A DNA stretch of 64,000 nucleotides from Methanobacterium sp. UBA294 (GTDB lineage: Archaea; Methanobacteriota; Methanobacteria; Methanobacteriales; Methanobacteriaceae), in the NCBI GenBank assembly GCA_002494495.1, contig DACB01000016.1, positions 255,877 to 319,876 of the forward strand, in the 5' to 3' direction. Position 1 is the stretch's first letter. Each line of letters starts with the position of its first letter. The notes below the pieces were generated by a model. It worked only from the letters and a program-made list of their open reading frames with translations, had not been told where the DNA came from and did no database searches. Of this stretch, positions 17,722-26,416 are shown piece after piece. The translations under genes and the position numbers were made by a program.

Positions 17722-18402
17722 CTACTCCTTACCCCTTTTGAACTCTTCTCGACCTATTACACCGATTAACCCTGCTTTATACGCGACTTCTATAAACAGT
17801 CCAAATGCAGCCAGGAACAATCCCAGAAGCCAGTAGTCAGGAGCCGCGAAGAATAATAAGAATCCAATCAACCATAGACACCATACAACAACCGCTGTTG
17901 CAGATATACCTTCCCAAATATCGGAAGGAACTCCCCGATATATCTTTGAAATCAAATAAAAGAGTATACCTGCTCCTGCAACAGCTCCTCCTGTAAATCC
18001 ACTGAGAAATGCGCCGTAGGCAACCAATATTACTGCAAAAAATACTGGTGCTGTTTCAAAAATTTCCATATTCAGATTTAATGGAACTGGTATGAGATCC
18101 ACTTTTTTATCCATTTTTCTCATCTCCCTACTCATGAGCAACTCGGAAATTGCCAGGATTTCAGCCAGCTCAACCACCAGTCCAGGAAGTATTAACGCTT
18201 CAGCCAGATCCGTTCCAACTGCCGCCACTATGATAAGCATTCCCAGACCTACGATATCGGTAAGAATCAATACATGAATATCCCTTTTCTGAAAGGCTAT
18301 ACCCAAAAGCCCAATCAATCCCACGAGTAACCCAGTAAAAATAGCTGGGATGTAAAGGGATACAACAACTGGCGACACTACATCAGGAACAGGAACAACC
18401 AA
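17722..18402 (-). CDS. ehaG: Eha subunit G, membrane protein
   Basis: A 226-residue membrane protein with about seven helices. The middle contains a hydrophilic loop with MSREMRKMDKKVDL after a helix bearing EALILPGLVVELAEILAISE, whose buried Glu residues could take part in ion movement (inference). The start is TTG 18402 behind GGAGGAGGAATAAA. It lies 1 bp from ehaF and 5 bp from ehaH, so it is clearly co-transcribed. Confidence 0.82.
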   Translation of the reverse strand: MVVPVPDVVSPVVVSLYIPAIFTGLLVGLIGLLGIAFQKRDIHVLILTDIVGLGMLIIVAAVGTDLAEALILPGLVVELAEILAISELLMSREMRKMDKKVDLIPVPLNLNMEIFETAPVFFAVILVAYGAFLSGFTGGAVAGAGILFYLISKIYRGVPSDIWEGISATAVVVWCLWLIGFLLFFAAPDYWLLGLFLAAFGLFIEVAYKAGLIGVIGREEFKRGKE

Positions 18403-18403
18403 T

Positions 18404-18886
18404 TTATTCCTCCTCCTTCCTTCTCATGGTGAAGTGTAATGCCACCCAGGAGGCTATAATTGTTGCCATCAGCATAATGCTGGATTCCAGTATGGTGTCA
18501 AATCCCCTACTATAGTAAAGTATCTCATCAATCACCCCACCAGGGGAGGATAAGATTGATGTACCAAAGTACAGTGTGGTTTGACTGACACCAATGGCTA
18601 TGGGAGATAAGTAGCTTGTAATGAATCCTGCTTTTTCTGCAAACTGCGGATATTGTGATATATATGTAGCAGGCTCCTCCAATACTGATCCTCCACGATT
18701 GTATGGTGCAAATGGATCTTTATCATCCACCTGTGCTTGTGGTGCTGGTTTTAGGTATAATTGATTGACATCATAGGTTAAAGGTACAACAAAACCCGCC
18801 ATCAAAGCAATGGCTAGTATGACTGAAAAAACCTTGGGTATATTTTTAGGAGTAGCAAGTGAATTCCATAGACGGCCTAACCTCAT
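18404..18886 (-). CDS. ehaF: Eha subunit F, membrane protein
   Basis: A 160-residue membrane protein with helices at about 18-38, 90-112 and 128-150. Between the first two is a loop of about 50 residues with the charged DDKDPFAPYNRGGSV. It overlaps ehaE by 4 bp (ATGA). Identity is by order within eha. No catalytic motif is visible. Confidence 0.8.
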   Translation of the reverse strand: MRLGRLWNSLATPKNIPKVFSVILAIALMAGFVVPLTYDVNQLYLKPAPQAQVDDKDPFAPYNRGGSVLEEPATYISQYPQFAEKAGFITSYLSPIAIGVSQTTLYFGTSILSSPGGVIDEILYYSRGFDTILESSIMLMATIIASWVALHFTMRRKEEE

Positions 18887-19143
18887 ACATCTGCCTCCAA
18901 TTCTTCCAATCTTACTACGGCCCTAAGTAATATCATCATGATTATAAGAGATGCTGCTATATAGGTTAAAAGTGCAACTGTATGATTATAGGTCAATAAA
19001 ATTAATGAAATGCCAATAGCCGGTACTTCAGTGTTGATGGTCCTTATTATGGGGTCTTTAACTCCAGGACCAATGACAGTTGCTATACTACCAACTATAA
19101 GGAGCAGTACACCAGTGTAAAAACATGCGTAAACATCAAACAA
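18883..19143 (-). CDS. ehaE: Eha subunit E, membrane protein
   Basis: An 86-residue membrane protein with three likely helices. The frame stays open to 19197, but that start would overlap ehaD by 62 bases and add a very basic, unlikely N-terminus. The TTG at 19143 sits 9 bases after a full AGGAGG and overlaps ehaD by only 8 bases, giving LFDVYACFYTGVLLL as N-terminus, so it is the better start. Identity is by operon order. Confidence 0.82.
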   Translation of the reverse strand: MFDVYACFYTGVLLLIVGSIATVIGPGVKDPIIRTINTEVPAIGISLILLTYNHTVALLTYIAASLIIMMILLRAVVRLEELEADV

Positions 19144-19429
19144 TGAATCCTTCCTCCTGGGATTTTTGTTGCTGTTTTTTCTTTCTGATTTCATCAAGTT
19201 TAATTATGGCAATCAAGAGGATGATTGTGGATATTGGATCAAATATGGCGGCGGCCATGGCCACATCCAGATACTTTGCTGCTGCAATCATGCCTACAAA
19301 ACCGCCCTGGAGTAATCCAAACATTATAACCTTGTCAATTGGTTTAGAAAGTACAATGATACCTATAGAGCCTATGATGATGATGGCAACTGAAACATAG
19401 GTTAAATTTATGAAATCTGTTATTAGCAT
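19136..19429 (-). CDS. ehaD: Eha subunit D, membrane protein
   Basis: A 97-residue membrane protein with three helices (about 5-27, 33-50, 55-75) and a basic/Gln-rich tail (KLDEIRKKKQQQKSQ). It resembles small MnhB/MnhC-like membrane subunits in hydropathy; the exact role is unknown. Its end overlaps the TTG start of ehaE by 8 bases. It starts 93 bp downstream of ehaC. Confidence 0.8.
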   Translation of the reverse strand: MLITDFINLTYVSVAIIIIGSIGIIVLSKPIDKVIMFGLLQGGFVGMIAAAKYLDVAMAAAIFDPISTIILLIAIIKLDEIRKKKQQQKSQEEGFIV

Positions 19430-19522
19430 TGATTTTACACCTTCATCTTATGGTTTTGTGCCTTTTCTTTTTAAAAATCAAGGGCTGTTATATCTGTTAA
19501 TCTTTAGCATATTCTAGCTTAT

Positions 19523-19774
19523 TCACTCATCTAAAATAATTTCATCCTTTACCCTACCAATGGAGTAGGCAATTGCATTGGAACTCAATGTTGACATTAC
19601 AAAGTAAGTTATGGCTATAATTGCCCCAAAGGATGTTTGAATGTAAAGGGCGATGAGTGCAGACATACCAAAACCTATTACATTTAAATAAACCATCCGT
19701 TCAGTTCTGTCTTGGGCAAGAAGCATTCTTACTGCAGCAAATAATATTATTATGCCCACAATTTCCATTATCAT
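19523..19774 (-). CDS. ehaC: Eha subunit C, small membrane protein
   Basis: An 83-residue membrane protein with three helices (about 1-20, 28-46, 48-66). The loop between the first two is charged (LLAQDRTERMVY). It starts at ATG 19774 or 19768 behind AGGGTAAAT. Its position between ehaB and ehaD gives the name. MnhC/NuoK-like topology is plausible but not certain. Confidence 0.78.
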   Translation of the reverse strand: MIMEIVGIIILFAAVRMLLAQDRTERMVYLNVIGFGMSALIALYIQTSFGAIIAITYFVMSTLSSNAIAYSIGRVKDEIILDE

Positions 19775-19844
19775 TATATTTACCCTGGATCTTCTATCTT
19801 TAAGTTATTTTTTGAACTTTATTTGACTTTGAATAATTATCTTT

Positions 19845-20348
19845 TTATTTAATTTCGGTATATCTTCCCATTTTCTTGGCTATTTTACCGAGTAATTTTG
19901 ATGATGAAGGATGATGTAATCCCTGGATAGTGAGTATTGCTATCATCATCCCTGCAATAAACATTTCTGGAGTTAAACCAATGTATGATGTGGCGGCAAT
20001 TATGACTGTAATGGTCAATGCCCCTGTTGTACCGGCATACCCTGGATCAGCACAAATCCGGTTACCAAAGAAAACTAATATTGCTGCCACAAATCCTCCT
20101 TCAGGAATTCCAATTGCAAAACAGCCTATGGCTGCCAGCAGAGTCCCTGCTGATGCATCTGGAGAGCAGACAATGTTACCCTGGAAAAATCCGCCTGCTA
20201 AGTCTCCACCCCTTTTCTGGATTCCTCGGCCTATGACTTCGGCACCCTTTACCCCAGGGGCTTCAGGCAGTCCCATCCATGTGTCAATAAGTACGAAGTT
20301 GAGCCAGGAGATTACTGCTGCTATGATTATTCCAATTATTTCATTCAT
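19845..20348 (-). CDS. ehaB: Eha subunit B, membrane protein
   Basis: A 167-residue membrane protein with four or five helices and a polar stretch (GAEVIGRGIQKRGGDLAGGFFQGN) between the first two. Cys residues occur at IVCSPDAS, IGCFAIG and RICADPG. It overlaps ehaA by 4 bp. Identity is by operon position; the role is unknown. Confidence 0.8.
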   Translation of the reverse strand: MNEIIGIIIAAVISWLNFVLIDTWMGLPEAPGVKGAEVIGRGIQKRGGDLAGGFFQGNIVCSPDASAGTLLAAIGCFAIGIPEGGFVAAILVFFGNRICADPGYAGTTGALTITVIIAATSYIGLTPEMFIAGMMIAILTIQGLHHPSSSKLLGKIAKKMGRYTEIK

Positions 20349-20665
20349 GGAGATGCCTCCTGGGATTCATCTGAGGATTCTTCTGAATTTTGTGGTGGAA
20401 GAAATCTCTCCAGCATGTATTTGGAAAAAATAGCTGTCAGCACACCTATGGCCAGTGCTATTAAATAGTCCATATTTGTGGATGTCAGGTATCCTAATTT
20501 GGAAACCATAGCAGTAAATCCCAGTGCAAGCACTGCTGTTGGAAATACAACACTAGTAGTCCAGGATTTTCTAATTGGCTGTTCAGGAAGTAAAGGAAGC
20601 TTTAAGATTAAACCCAATACCATTGCAGACACTATAGCTATGATATAAACAATATAAATCATCAC
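20345..20665 (-). CDS. ehaA: Eha subunit A, first gene of the operon
   Basis: A 106-residue membrane protein with three helices and a charged tail rich in Glu and Ser (NSEESSDESQEASP). It is the first gene of the long minus-strand eha train. GTG 20665 and ATG 20662 are both possible starts; the ATG stands 8 bases after GGTGT and is preferred. A TATA box lies 45-55 bases upstream. Confidence 0.8.
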   Translation of the reverse strand: MMIYIVYIIAIVSAMVLGLILKLPLLPEQPIRKSWTTSVVFPTAVLALGFTAMVSKLGYLTSTNMDYLIALAIGVLTAIFSKYMLERFLPPQNSEESSDESQEASP

Positions 20666-20710
20666 ATATTACACCTTTAGCATGAATAATCATGATAGAT
20701 CGAACTTGAT

Positions 20711-20719
20711 ATTTAAACA
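20711..20719 (-). promoter_or_regulatory. TATA box for the eha operon
   Basis: On the minus strand the string TTTAAATAT lies about 46-57 bases before the ehaA start, preceded by A-rich sequence that could serve as the BRE element. With a start of transcription about 25 bases downstream, the leader would be about 20-25 bases and include the AAAGGTGT ribosome-binding site. It is the only good TATA string between ehaA and the divergent gene on this strand. Confidence 0.5.
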
Positions 20720-20844
20720 TTTTCCCATCAAGTTCTCAAAGTGACTTTAACTTAACAAGGATAAAATATTTATGATTATTTGTAAATGATTAACTATAAA
20801 GATATTACTATTTATTGGGTATATAAGAATAGGTAAAATAGGAT

Positions 20845-20914
20845 AAATATCATTTTATAAGGATTATCCAAAAAAAAAGAAGGTATTTATTAAAATATAA
20901 CTAAAATGATATTT
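20845..20914. repeat. 13-bp perfect inverted repeat between divergent eha and DUF1616 genes
   Basis: AAATATCATTTTA at 20845-20857 is the exact reverse complement of 20902-20914. The 44 bases between the arms include an A9-like run and TTATTAAAATATAAC, a TATA candidate for the plus-strand gene. It could be a paired regulator site on the divergent promoter region. At such AT content chance is possible. Confidence 0.6.
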
Positions 20915-20943
20915 TACAGAGGGTCCATGAAAAAAGTTACTCG

Positions 20944-21378
20944 GTGCTTGAATTGAAAATTGATAAAATTGTATCTTACCTACTACTCATTGCAGTGGTT
21001 GTTGGTGTTGCAGCCGTTGTTTATATAACCATCAACCCCTCACCAAGTGAAACCTTCACTGAATTCTACATAGTGGGGCCTGAAGGGAAAGCAGGTAATT
21101 ATCCCACAAATTTAACTGTTGATGAAGAGGGAACAGTGATTATCGGCGTTGTAAACCATGAGGGCAACACTGCAAACTATGAAGTAGTTGTTCAATTAAA
21201 TAACGTAACCCTCAAAAATGAAACAATTAAATTAGCAAATAAAGAAGAAAAAAGAATACCTTTTACTTTTAATCCCTATCAAAGTGGTAATGATCAAAAA
21301 ATAAAATTTTTCTTGTATAAGTTACCTGATAACCAGCAGCCTTACAGATCCCTTGATTTGATGATAAATGTAAATTAA
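20944..21378 (+). CDS. DUF1616-like membrane-anchored surface protein
   Basis: A 144-residue protein with one N-terminal transmembrane helix (about 9-29) and an outside domain resembling DUF1616: EFYIVGPEGKAGNYPTNLTV then a beta-rich region (VVNHEGNTANYEVVV). It contains several N-glycosylation sequons (NLT, NVT, NET). It stands in front of the surface-polysaccharide genes. The start is doubtful: GTG 20944 has no clear ribosome-binding site, while GAGGG precedes an ATG at 20927 in another frame that stops after nine codons. One extra base in the A-run would join that ATG to this frame. Confidence 0.72.
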   Translation: MLELKIDKIVSYLLLIAVVVGVAAVVYITINPSPSETFTEFYIVGPEGKAGNYPTNLTVDEEGTVIIGVVNHEGNTANYEVVVQLNNVTLKNETIKLANKEEKRIPFTFNPYQSGNDQKIKFFLYKLPDNQQPYRSLDLMINVN

Positions 21379-21506
21379 CTGGCAAATTCATTTGAGTCAA
21401 ATAAGGGATAATGAATAGTAAATCAATCAATTGATTTTCCAGTAATTTCAATAAATTATAATTTCTTAATGATTTCTTAGTAAACACATCGGATTAAGGT
21501 TAACAC

Positions 21507-22937
21507 ATGAGTGATGCACGTACAATAGCTAAAAATACAACAGTTCTTTACATTGCACAGATGATTACCCTAGCCTTAGGTTTTTTCATCACCATTTACA
21601 CGGTCCGATATTTATCAGTAGATAGTTTTGGAATCTTATCTGCAGCATTGGCCCTAACTGGAATATATGTAGTCTTTGGAGACCTTGGGCTAAGTACTCT
21701 GACTGTCAGAGAAGTATCCAGGGATAAATCATCCACAAAGAAGTACGTGGGTAACACTACCATAATGAAATTATTTTTAAGCATATTCACATTCTTACTC
21801 ACGGTTTTAACCGTTTATTTCATTGGTTATGATGATATTACTGTTACTGTAATCTTAATTTTAACTGTTGCCTTTATTTTTAACGCTTTTTCCAGCATAT
21901 TCTATTCCATATTCCAAGCCTACCAGAAAATGGAGTTTCAATCGATTGCAACTATATTAAACAGTGTAGTGATGCTTATTGGAACTTTCCTTGCTATCTA
22001 CCTTGGTTTAGATGTGGTTGCCTTCGCATTAGTTTACCTGGCTGCCAATGCAATTAACTTCATTTACATACTGGGTGCCTATGTATGGAAATTCTACCTA
22101 CCCAACGTAGAGATGGACTTTAAGTTCTGGAAACCTACCATAAAGCAATCACTGCCCTTAGCCATCACAAGCATATTTAACGTGTTGGTATTCAGGTTAG
22201 ATTCTGTTTTACTCTCAATAATGAGTGGTATGGAGGCAGTAGGATTCTACAACGCAGCATTCAGATTAATGGAGGCACTTATAGTTTTTCCAGCAGTATA
22301 TACCACTGCCATATTCCCTGTTTTCTCAATTCTACATAGTTCATCCAAAAAACCATTGAAAACAGCCTATGTTAAATCCTTTAAATACCTCACCATCTTG
22401 AGCTTACCCATTGCAGTGGGAATCACCTTACTGGCCGAACCAATAATTCTACTATTATACAAGACCGCATATATGCCCTCTATATTAACATTGCAAATAG
22501 TTGTATGGGTTCTTCCCTTCATATTCATCAATTATATACAGGGTTCCTTACTTACTGCTATGAATAGACAGGTCACATTCCTTAAAATAACCGCTGTATC
22601 CTTGGTTTTAAATGTGGCAATGAACATAGTACTCATACCCATGTACAGCTTTTTAGGAGCTGCAATCGCCACTGTAATTACTGAGGCCATATCTATGACC
22701 TTATGCTTTTATGTGCTCTCTAAACTGGTTGCAAAAGTTAAAATACGCGAAATTCTATTTAAACCAGTTATTGCCTGTTTAGTGATGGCATTATTTATTT
22801 TACTGGTTGAAACAAACCTATTTGTGGTTATAGGTATTTCAATAGTCATTTACTTCGCTGTTCTAATTGCACTGAAGGGTTTTTCAGAGGATGATTACGA
22901 TCTATTCCGAGAAATATTAAAAATAAAAAGAGAATAA
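21507..22937 (+). CDS. Polysaccharide flippase, Wzx/MATE-like
   Basis: A 476-residue membrane protein with about 12-14 transmembrane helices, typical of oligosaccharide flippases that turn lipid-linked sugar units across the membrane. N-terminal features (ARTIAKNTTVLYIAQMI, FGILSAALALTGIYVVFGDLGLSTLTVREV) are characteristic of the family. It is the first gene of the polysaccharide locus in this orientation, followed by convergent and divergent glycosyltransferases. The start is ATG behind AAGGTTAACAC. Confidence 0.92.
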   Translation: MSDARTIAKNTTVLYIAQMITLALGFFITIYTVRYLSVDSFGILSAALALTGIYVVFGDLGLSTLTVREVSRDKSSTKKYVGNTTIMKLFLSIFTFLLTVLTVYFIGYDDITVTVILILTVAFIFNAFSSIFYSIFQAYQKMEFQSIATILNSVVMLIGTFLAIYLGLDVVAFALVYLAANAINFIYILGAYVWKFYLPNVEMDFKFWKPTIKQSLPLAITSIFNVLVFRLDSVLLSIMSGMEAVGFYNAAFRLMEALIVFPAVYTTAIFPVFSILHSSSKKPLKTAYVKSFKYLTILSLPIAVGITLLAEPIILLLYKTAYMPSILTLQIVVWVLPFIFINYIQGSLLTAMNRQVTFLKITAVSLVLNVAMNIVLIPMYSFLGAAIATVITEAISMTLCFYVLSKLVAKVKIREILFKPVIACLVMALFILLVETNLFVVIGISIVIYFAVLIALKGFSEDDYDLFREILKIKRE

Positions 22938-22964
22938 AAAGCCGGTTATGGGAATAAAAAGACG

Positions 22965-23816
22965 TTATTTATCTTTATATTTTGATATGATATCTTCTGC
23001 TATTTTATCGTATTCTTCTCGGATTTTTATGGACGGATTATCTGATTTATATTCCCTCATAAGCTTTAATTTGGCATAAATAGCCAGGCGATAGACGCTC
23101 ATTAAAAAACTCAGTGAAAAACCTCTGAATCCTTCCTTACGTCCCTGGAGTTTGAAGTATCTTTTTCTAAATTCACTGAAGATCTGCCACAACACAGACT
23201 TGAATTTTATATCTTCACCTGCTTGAAACAATGCCCTTGCTTCTATGGATGTGTAGCGGTTTAATTTATCCAGAAAATGCTCCACATCCAGATAGTTGAA
23301 GTGTATGAAACCCTCTTTTTCATCTATCACCTCATAGTATCGGGCGTCCTCTCTTTCGATGTAAGTTGAATGTATTTTATCAGGAATAAACAGGTATTCC
23401 TTCTTAAAGAGACGGTGATGAGTATCCTGCAGTGGTCCCCATCCGGTATATCTCATTAACTTTCCAAAGAAGTAGTTGTTGTGGGGTATGGAAATTATAT
23501 CCCCCAGATCTTCAACAATTATGTTTTCTATCTTTTCCTTGAGTCTGAAGGGTACCATTTCATCAGCATCCAGGATAAGTACCCACCTATTAGACGCCTT
23601 TTCCAAGCCGAACTGTCTGGCCGGATCAGCAAAATCCATTCTTTCATGGTAAAAAATCTTATCAGTATATTCAGAGGCTATTTCAGTGGTTTTATCATCA
23701 CTGTACATATCTATGATTACAATTTCACTTGCCCACTTCACTGTTTCCAGACAGTGCCTTATATTTTTCTCCTCATTGAGGGTGTGAACCAATACAGACA
23801 CTGGTAATTTATCCAT
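22965..23816 (-). CDS. Glycosyltransferase family 2, WaaE-like
   Basis: A GT-A type glycosyltransferase of 283 residues. Seen are VLVHTLNEEKNIRHCLETVKW at the N-terminus, EIVIIDMYSDDKT, and the metal-binding LDADEMVP (DxD) near residue 90. The C-terminal part (GFIHFNYLDVEHFLDKLNRYT, RYFKLQGRKEGFRG) resembles the WaaE/KdtX group of GT2 enzymes. ATG 23816 is chosen because GGAGG lies 6 bases upstream; a TTG at 23831 overlaps that site. Donor and acceptor are unknown. Confidence 0.88.
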   Translation of the reverse strand: MDKLPVSVLVHTLNEEKNIRHCLETVKWASEIVIIDMYSDDKTTEIASEYTDKIFYHERMDFADPARQFGLEKASNRWVLILDADEMVPFRLKEKIENIIVEDLGDIISIPHNNYFFGKLMRYTGWGPLQDTHHRLFKKEYLFIPDKIHSTYIEREDARYYEVIDEKEGFIHFNYLDVEHFLDKLNRYTSIEARALFQAGEDIKFKSVLWQIFSEFRKRYFKLQGRKEGFRGFSLSFLMSVYRLAIYAKLKLMREYKSDNPSIKIREEYDKIAEDIISKYKDK

Positions 23817-23831
23817 AAAAATCCTCCACAA

Positions 23832-24143
23832 AATATTTCAAATTTAATTTCATAGCCATAATTGTTTTACGTTTATTATCAATAAGTCGTTTTACTTTTA
23901 ATAGTCATAATTGTTCCTATTGCTAACAAACTTGTCTTCTCTTGTTATACCCAGTTATATTTATCCTAAGGGTTTCCCTGCTTGAGAGTATAAGCTGCTG
24001 GTATCTTTTTTCATCCGCATATAATTTCCGGTGAGTTCAAAAACATGATTCCACTTTTCATTAATCCATTAATTGCACTATTTAATATATTTGATATTAC
24101 TAATATTAAATTTAACAATCAAAATACTTAATTAGAGGCCAGA
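23832..24143. promoter_or_regulatory. Divergent intergenic region between two glycosyltransferases
   Basis: 312 bp without a gene. It carries a near-identical direct repeat, ATAG(C/T)CATAATTGTT, at 23852-23866 and 23901-23915, each followed or preceded by GTTTTAC. AT-rich TATA-like strings (TTTAATATATTTG near 24080-24092) lie about 55 bases before the plus-strand gene. The region presumably holds both promoters. No small open frame or RNA structure is evident. Confidence 0.5.
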
Positions 24144-25145
24144 ATGAACCCCGAAGTTTGTATCATAATTTTAAACTGGAACGGATGGAAGGACACAGTA
24201 GAATGCTTGGAATCACTTTATCAGAATAAATATGATAACTATAAAGTTATTCTTGTAGATAACGCATCAGAAGATGAGTCATTGGAAAAAATAGCTGAAT
24301 ACTGCCAGGGAAGAATAGAATTATCCTCAACCTGTGTTGAATATCAAAGGGATAATAAACCATTAAGTTTTATTCAGATTGATGGAGAAGAAGTGAACAG
24401 AAAATTTAACACCCTCGACTACAAGTTGTTACTGATTAAAAACAGAGAAAACCAGGGTTTTGCAATAGGTAACAACATTGGAATGAGATTTGCATTAAAT
24501 AACTTCAATCCAGATTATTTTCTACTATTAAATAATGACACTGTCTTGGGCCCTGAATTTCTAATTGAACTGGTGAACACCGGAGAATCATCTAAAGAAA
24601 TAGGATTTGTAGGCCCTAAAACCTACCTGTATAATGATGAAGATGTTATTCAGGCAGCGGGTGGGGGAAATATAGATTTTTCACGTGGTGAATCCCATGA
24701 GGTAGCCTTCATGAAAAAGGATACTGGAAAATTTGATAAGAATATGGAACTTGATTATGTAGGAGGATCATGCTTGCTTGTTAAAAAGGAAGTTACCGAT
24801 AGAATCGGCTTCCTGGATGAGGAATTTTATATGTACTGGGAAGATGTTGACTGGTGCTTCACTGGAAGAGAAGCGGGTTACAAATCAATTTATTCCTATA
24901 AATCAAGAATATGGCATAAATATGGAACATCCAGCCAGGATCACTTTAAAACATATTACCATAACCGGAACAGGTTGTATTTCATGAAAAAACATGCCCC
25001 ATCCGGATATTATCAAAAATTCATGGCCCATTATCTGCCGGAAATTTTAAGAGAAAGTGGATATCAATTACTTTATAAGAGAAACTGGAAATTATTTAAA
25101 TCCCTAATAAAAGGGGCTGTTGATGGGATTAAACTAAAAAATTAA
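24144..25145 (+). CDS. Glycosyltransferase family 2 (rhamnosyltransferase-like), paralogue 1
   Basis: A 333-residue GT2 enzyme. Conserved parts are CIIILNWNGWKDTVECLESL (start), VDNASEDESLE, the NQGFAIGNNIG motif, LLNNDT (DxD-like metal site, about 133) and FYMYWEDVDWCF (catalytic acidic residues). It has an insert of about 50 residues between VDNAS and NQGFA, which its two downstream paralogues share. A basic C-terminus with possible membrane association follows. The start is ATG behind AGAGGCC. Rhamnosyl transfer is possible because rfb genes are near, but is not shown. Confidence 0.9.
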   Translation: MNPEVCIIILNWNGWKDTVECLESLYQNKYDNYKVILVDNASEDESLEKIAEYCQGRIELSSTCVEYQRDNKPLSFIQIDGEEVNRKFNTLDYKLLLIKNRENQGFAIGNNIGMRFALNNFNPDYFLLLNNDTVLGPEFLIELVNTGESSKEIGFVGPKTYLYNDEDVIQAAGGGNIDFSRGESHEVAFMKKDTGKFDKNMELDYVGGSCLLVKKEVTDRIGFLDEEFYMYWEDVDWCFTGREAGYKSIYSYKSRIWHKYGTSSQDHFKTYYHNRNRLYFMKKHAPSGYYQKFMAHYLPEILRESGYQLLYKRNWKLFKSLIKGAVDGIKLKN

Positions 25146-25184
25146 GGATATTTAAGAGCTTAAATACAGTAGGCGGCTTACTAA

Positions 25185-26387
25185 ATGAAAATTGCAGTTT
25201 TCCATAATTTACCATCGGGCGGAGCAAAAAGAGCCTTACATAACTACGTGGACTACCTTAGTAGGCATGATCACACTGTGGATGTATTTGTACCCTCCAC
25301 TGCCAATGAAGAATTCTTACCCCTTGAGGAAGTATCAAGCAGTTTAAATGTTTTTCCAGTGGGAAAAACATTAAAAGGTTCACTATATTCAACTTTCAAA
25401 TATGTATCACCCCTTATTAAAACAATATCACTGCGAGATCTGGAACTAACCCAGAAAGAGATAGCTGAAACTATAAACTCAAAAAATTATGATGTGGTGT
25501 TCAGTGAACAGGACCAGTTCACCATGGCACCCTTCTTTTTAAAATATATCCATCATCCAACTGTTTACTACTGTCCACAGCCCCCACGGAACGAGGCCAT
25601 ATTGAAATCTTTAGAAAATAATGATGATGTAAACCCACTTAAAAGGCTGGTTTTTAATCAGGCGGATAATAAGGATTTGAAAATCGATGCTGAAAATATA
25701 TCCTATGCAAAAAATATCTTAACCAACTCTTACTTCACCCGTGAATCAATATTAAGGGTTTACGGTCTTAATTCTTATGTATCTTATCTGGGCATTGATA
25801 CCAGCTTGTTCCGGTACCTTGAAGTACCAGAAGAGAACTTCGTTCTATCCGTGGGGAGTTGCAGGCCATCCAAGGGGTATGAATTTATCATAAAGTCATT
25901 AGCACTGATTGAGCCCGATATACGCCCAAAGCTAGTGATAGTTTCCAACTTCTCCCTTCCAGAGTGGAGAGAATATCTGCAGAAACTCTCCATCCAGCTG
26001 GATGTTGTTCTGGAAATACTCGAATTGATAGACGATGAAAAACTGGTTCTCCTCTACAATCAGGCTAAACTAGTCGTATACGCCCCATATATGGAACCAT
26101 TTGGTCTGGTACCCCTGGAGGCCATGGGGTGCGGTACTCCAGTGGTGGGGGTGAAGGAAGGAGGTATTAGGGAAACTGTAATCCACAAAAAAACAGGATT
26201 ACACACTGAACGTGATGAAGTTCTCTTTGCAGAATCCATTACCCGACTCCTAACCAGTGAAATGGAAAGACATAAAATGTGTAAAAACTCCATTAACACA
26301 ATTGAAGGATACTGGACCCATGATCATGCAGGGGAAAGGTTATCATGGCATCTAAATAGGGTAATCAATGCCAGTGATGGGGATTAA
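25185..26387 (+). CDS. Glycosyltransferase family 4
   Basis: A 400-residue GT-B glycosyltransferase. The N-terminal domain begins MKIAVFHNLPSGGAKRALHNYV; the C-terminal nucleotide-sugar domain has VGSCRPSKGYEFIIKSL and the E-x7-E motif in EPFGLVPLEAMGCGTPVVG (about 300). It is preceded by GGCGG and sits 39 bp after the GT2 gene, 20 bp before the next, so the four genes 24144-28454 form one transcription unit. Sugar specificity is unknown. Confidence 0.9.
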   Translation: MKIAVFHNLPSGGAKRALHNYVDYLSRHDHTVDVFVPSTANEEFLPLEEVSSSLNVFPVGKTLKGSLYSTFKYVSPLIKTISLRDLELTQKEIAETINSKNYDVVFSEQDQFTMAPFFLKYIHHPTVYYCPQPPRNEAILKSLENNDDVNPLKRLVFNQADNKDLKIDAENISYAKNILTNSYFTRESILRVYGLNSYVSYLGIDTSLFRYLEVPEENFVLSVGSCRPSKGYEFIIKSLALIEPDIRPKLVIVSNFSLPEWREYLQKLSIQLDVVLEILELIDDEKLVLLYNQAKLVVYAPYMEPFGLVPLEAMGCGTPVVGVKEGGIRETVIHKKTGLHTERDEVLFAESITRLLTSEMERHKMCKNSINTIEGYWTHDHAGERLSWHLNRVINASDGD

Positions 26388-26416
26388 ATTATTATTGCGG
26401 TTATCTGGTGATAAAC

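Noticed and set aside
19144..19197. Longer ehaE start with a 62-base overlap of ehaD
   Set aside because: The TTG at 19143 with AGGAGG in front gives a normal membrane-protein start and a small overlap.
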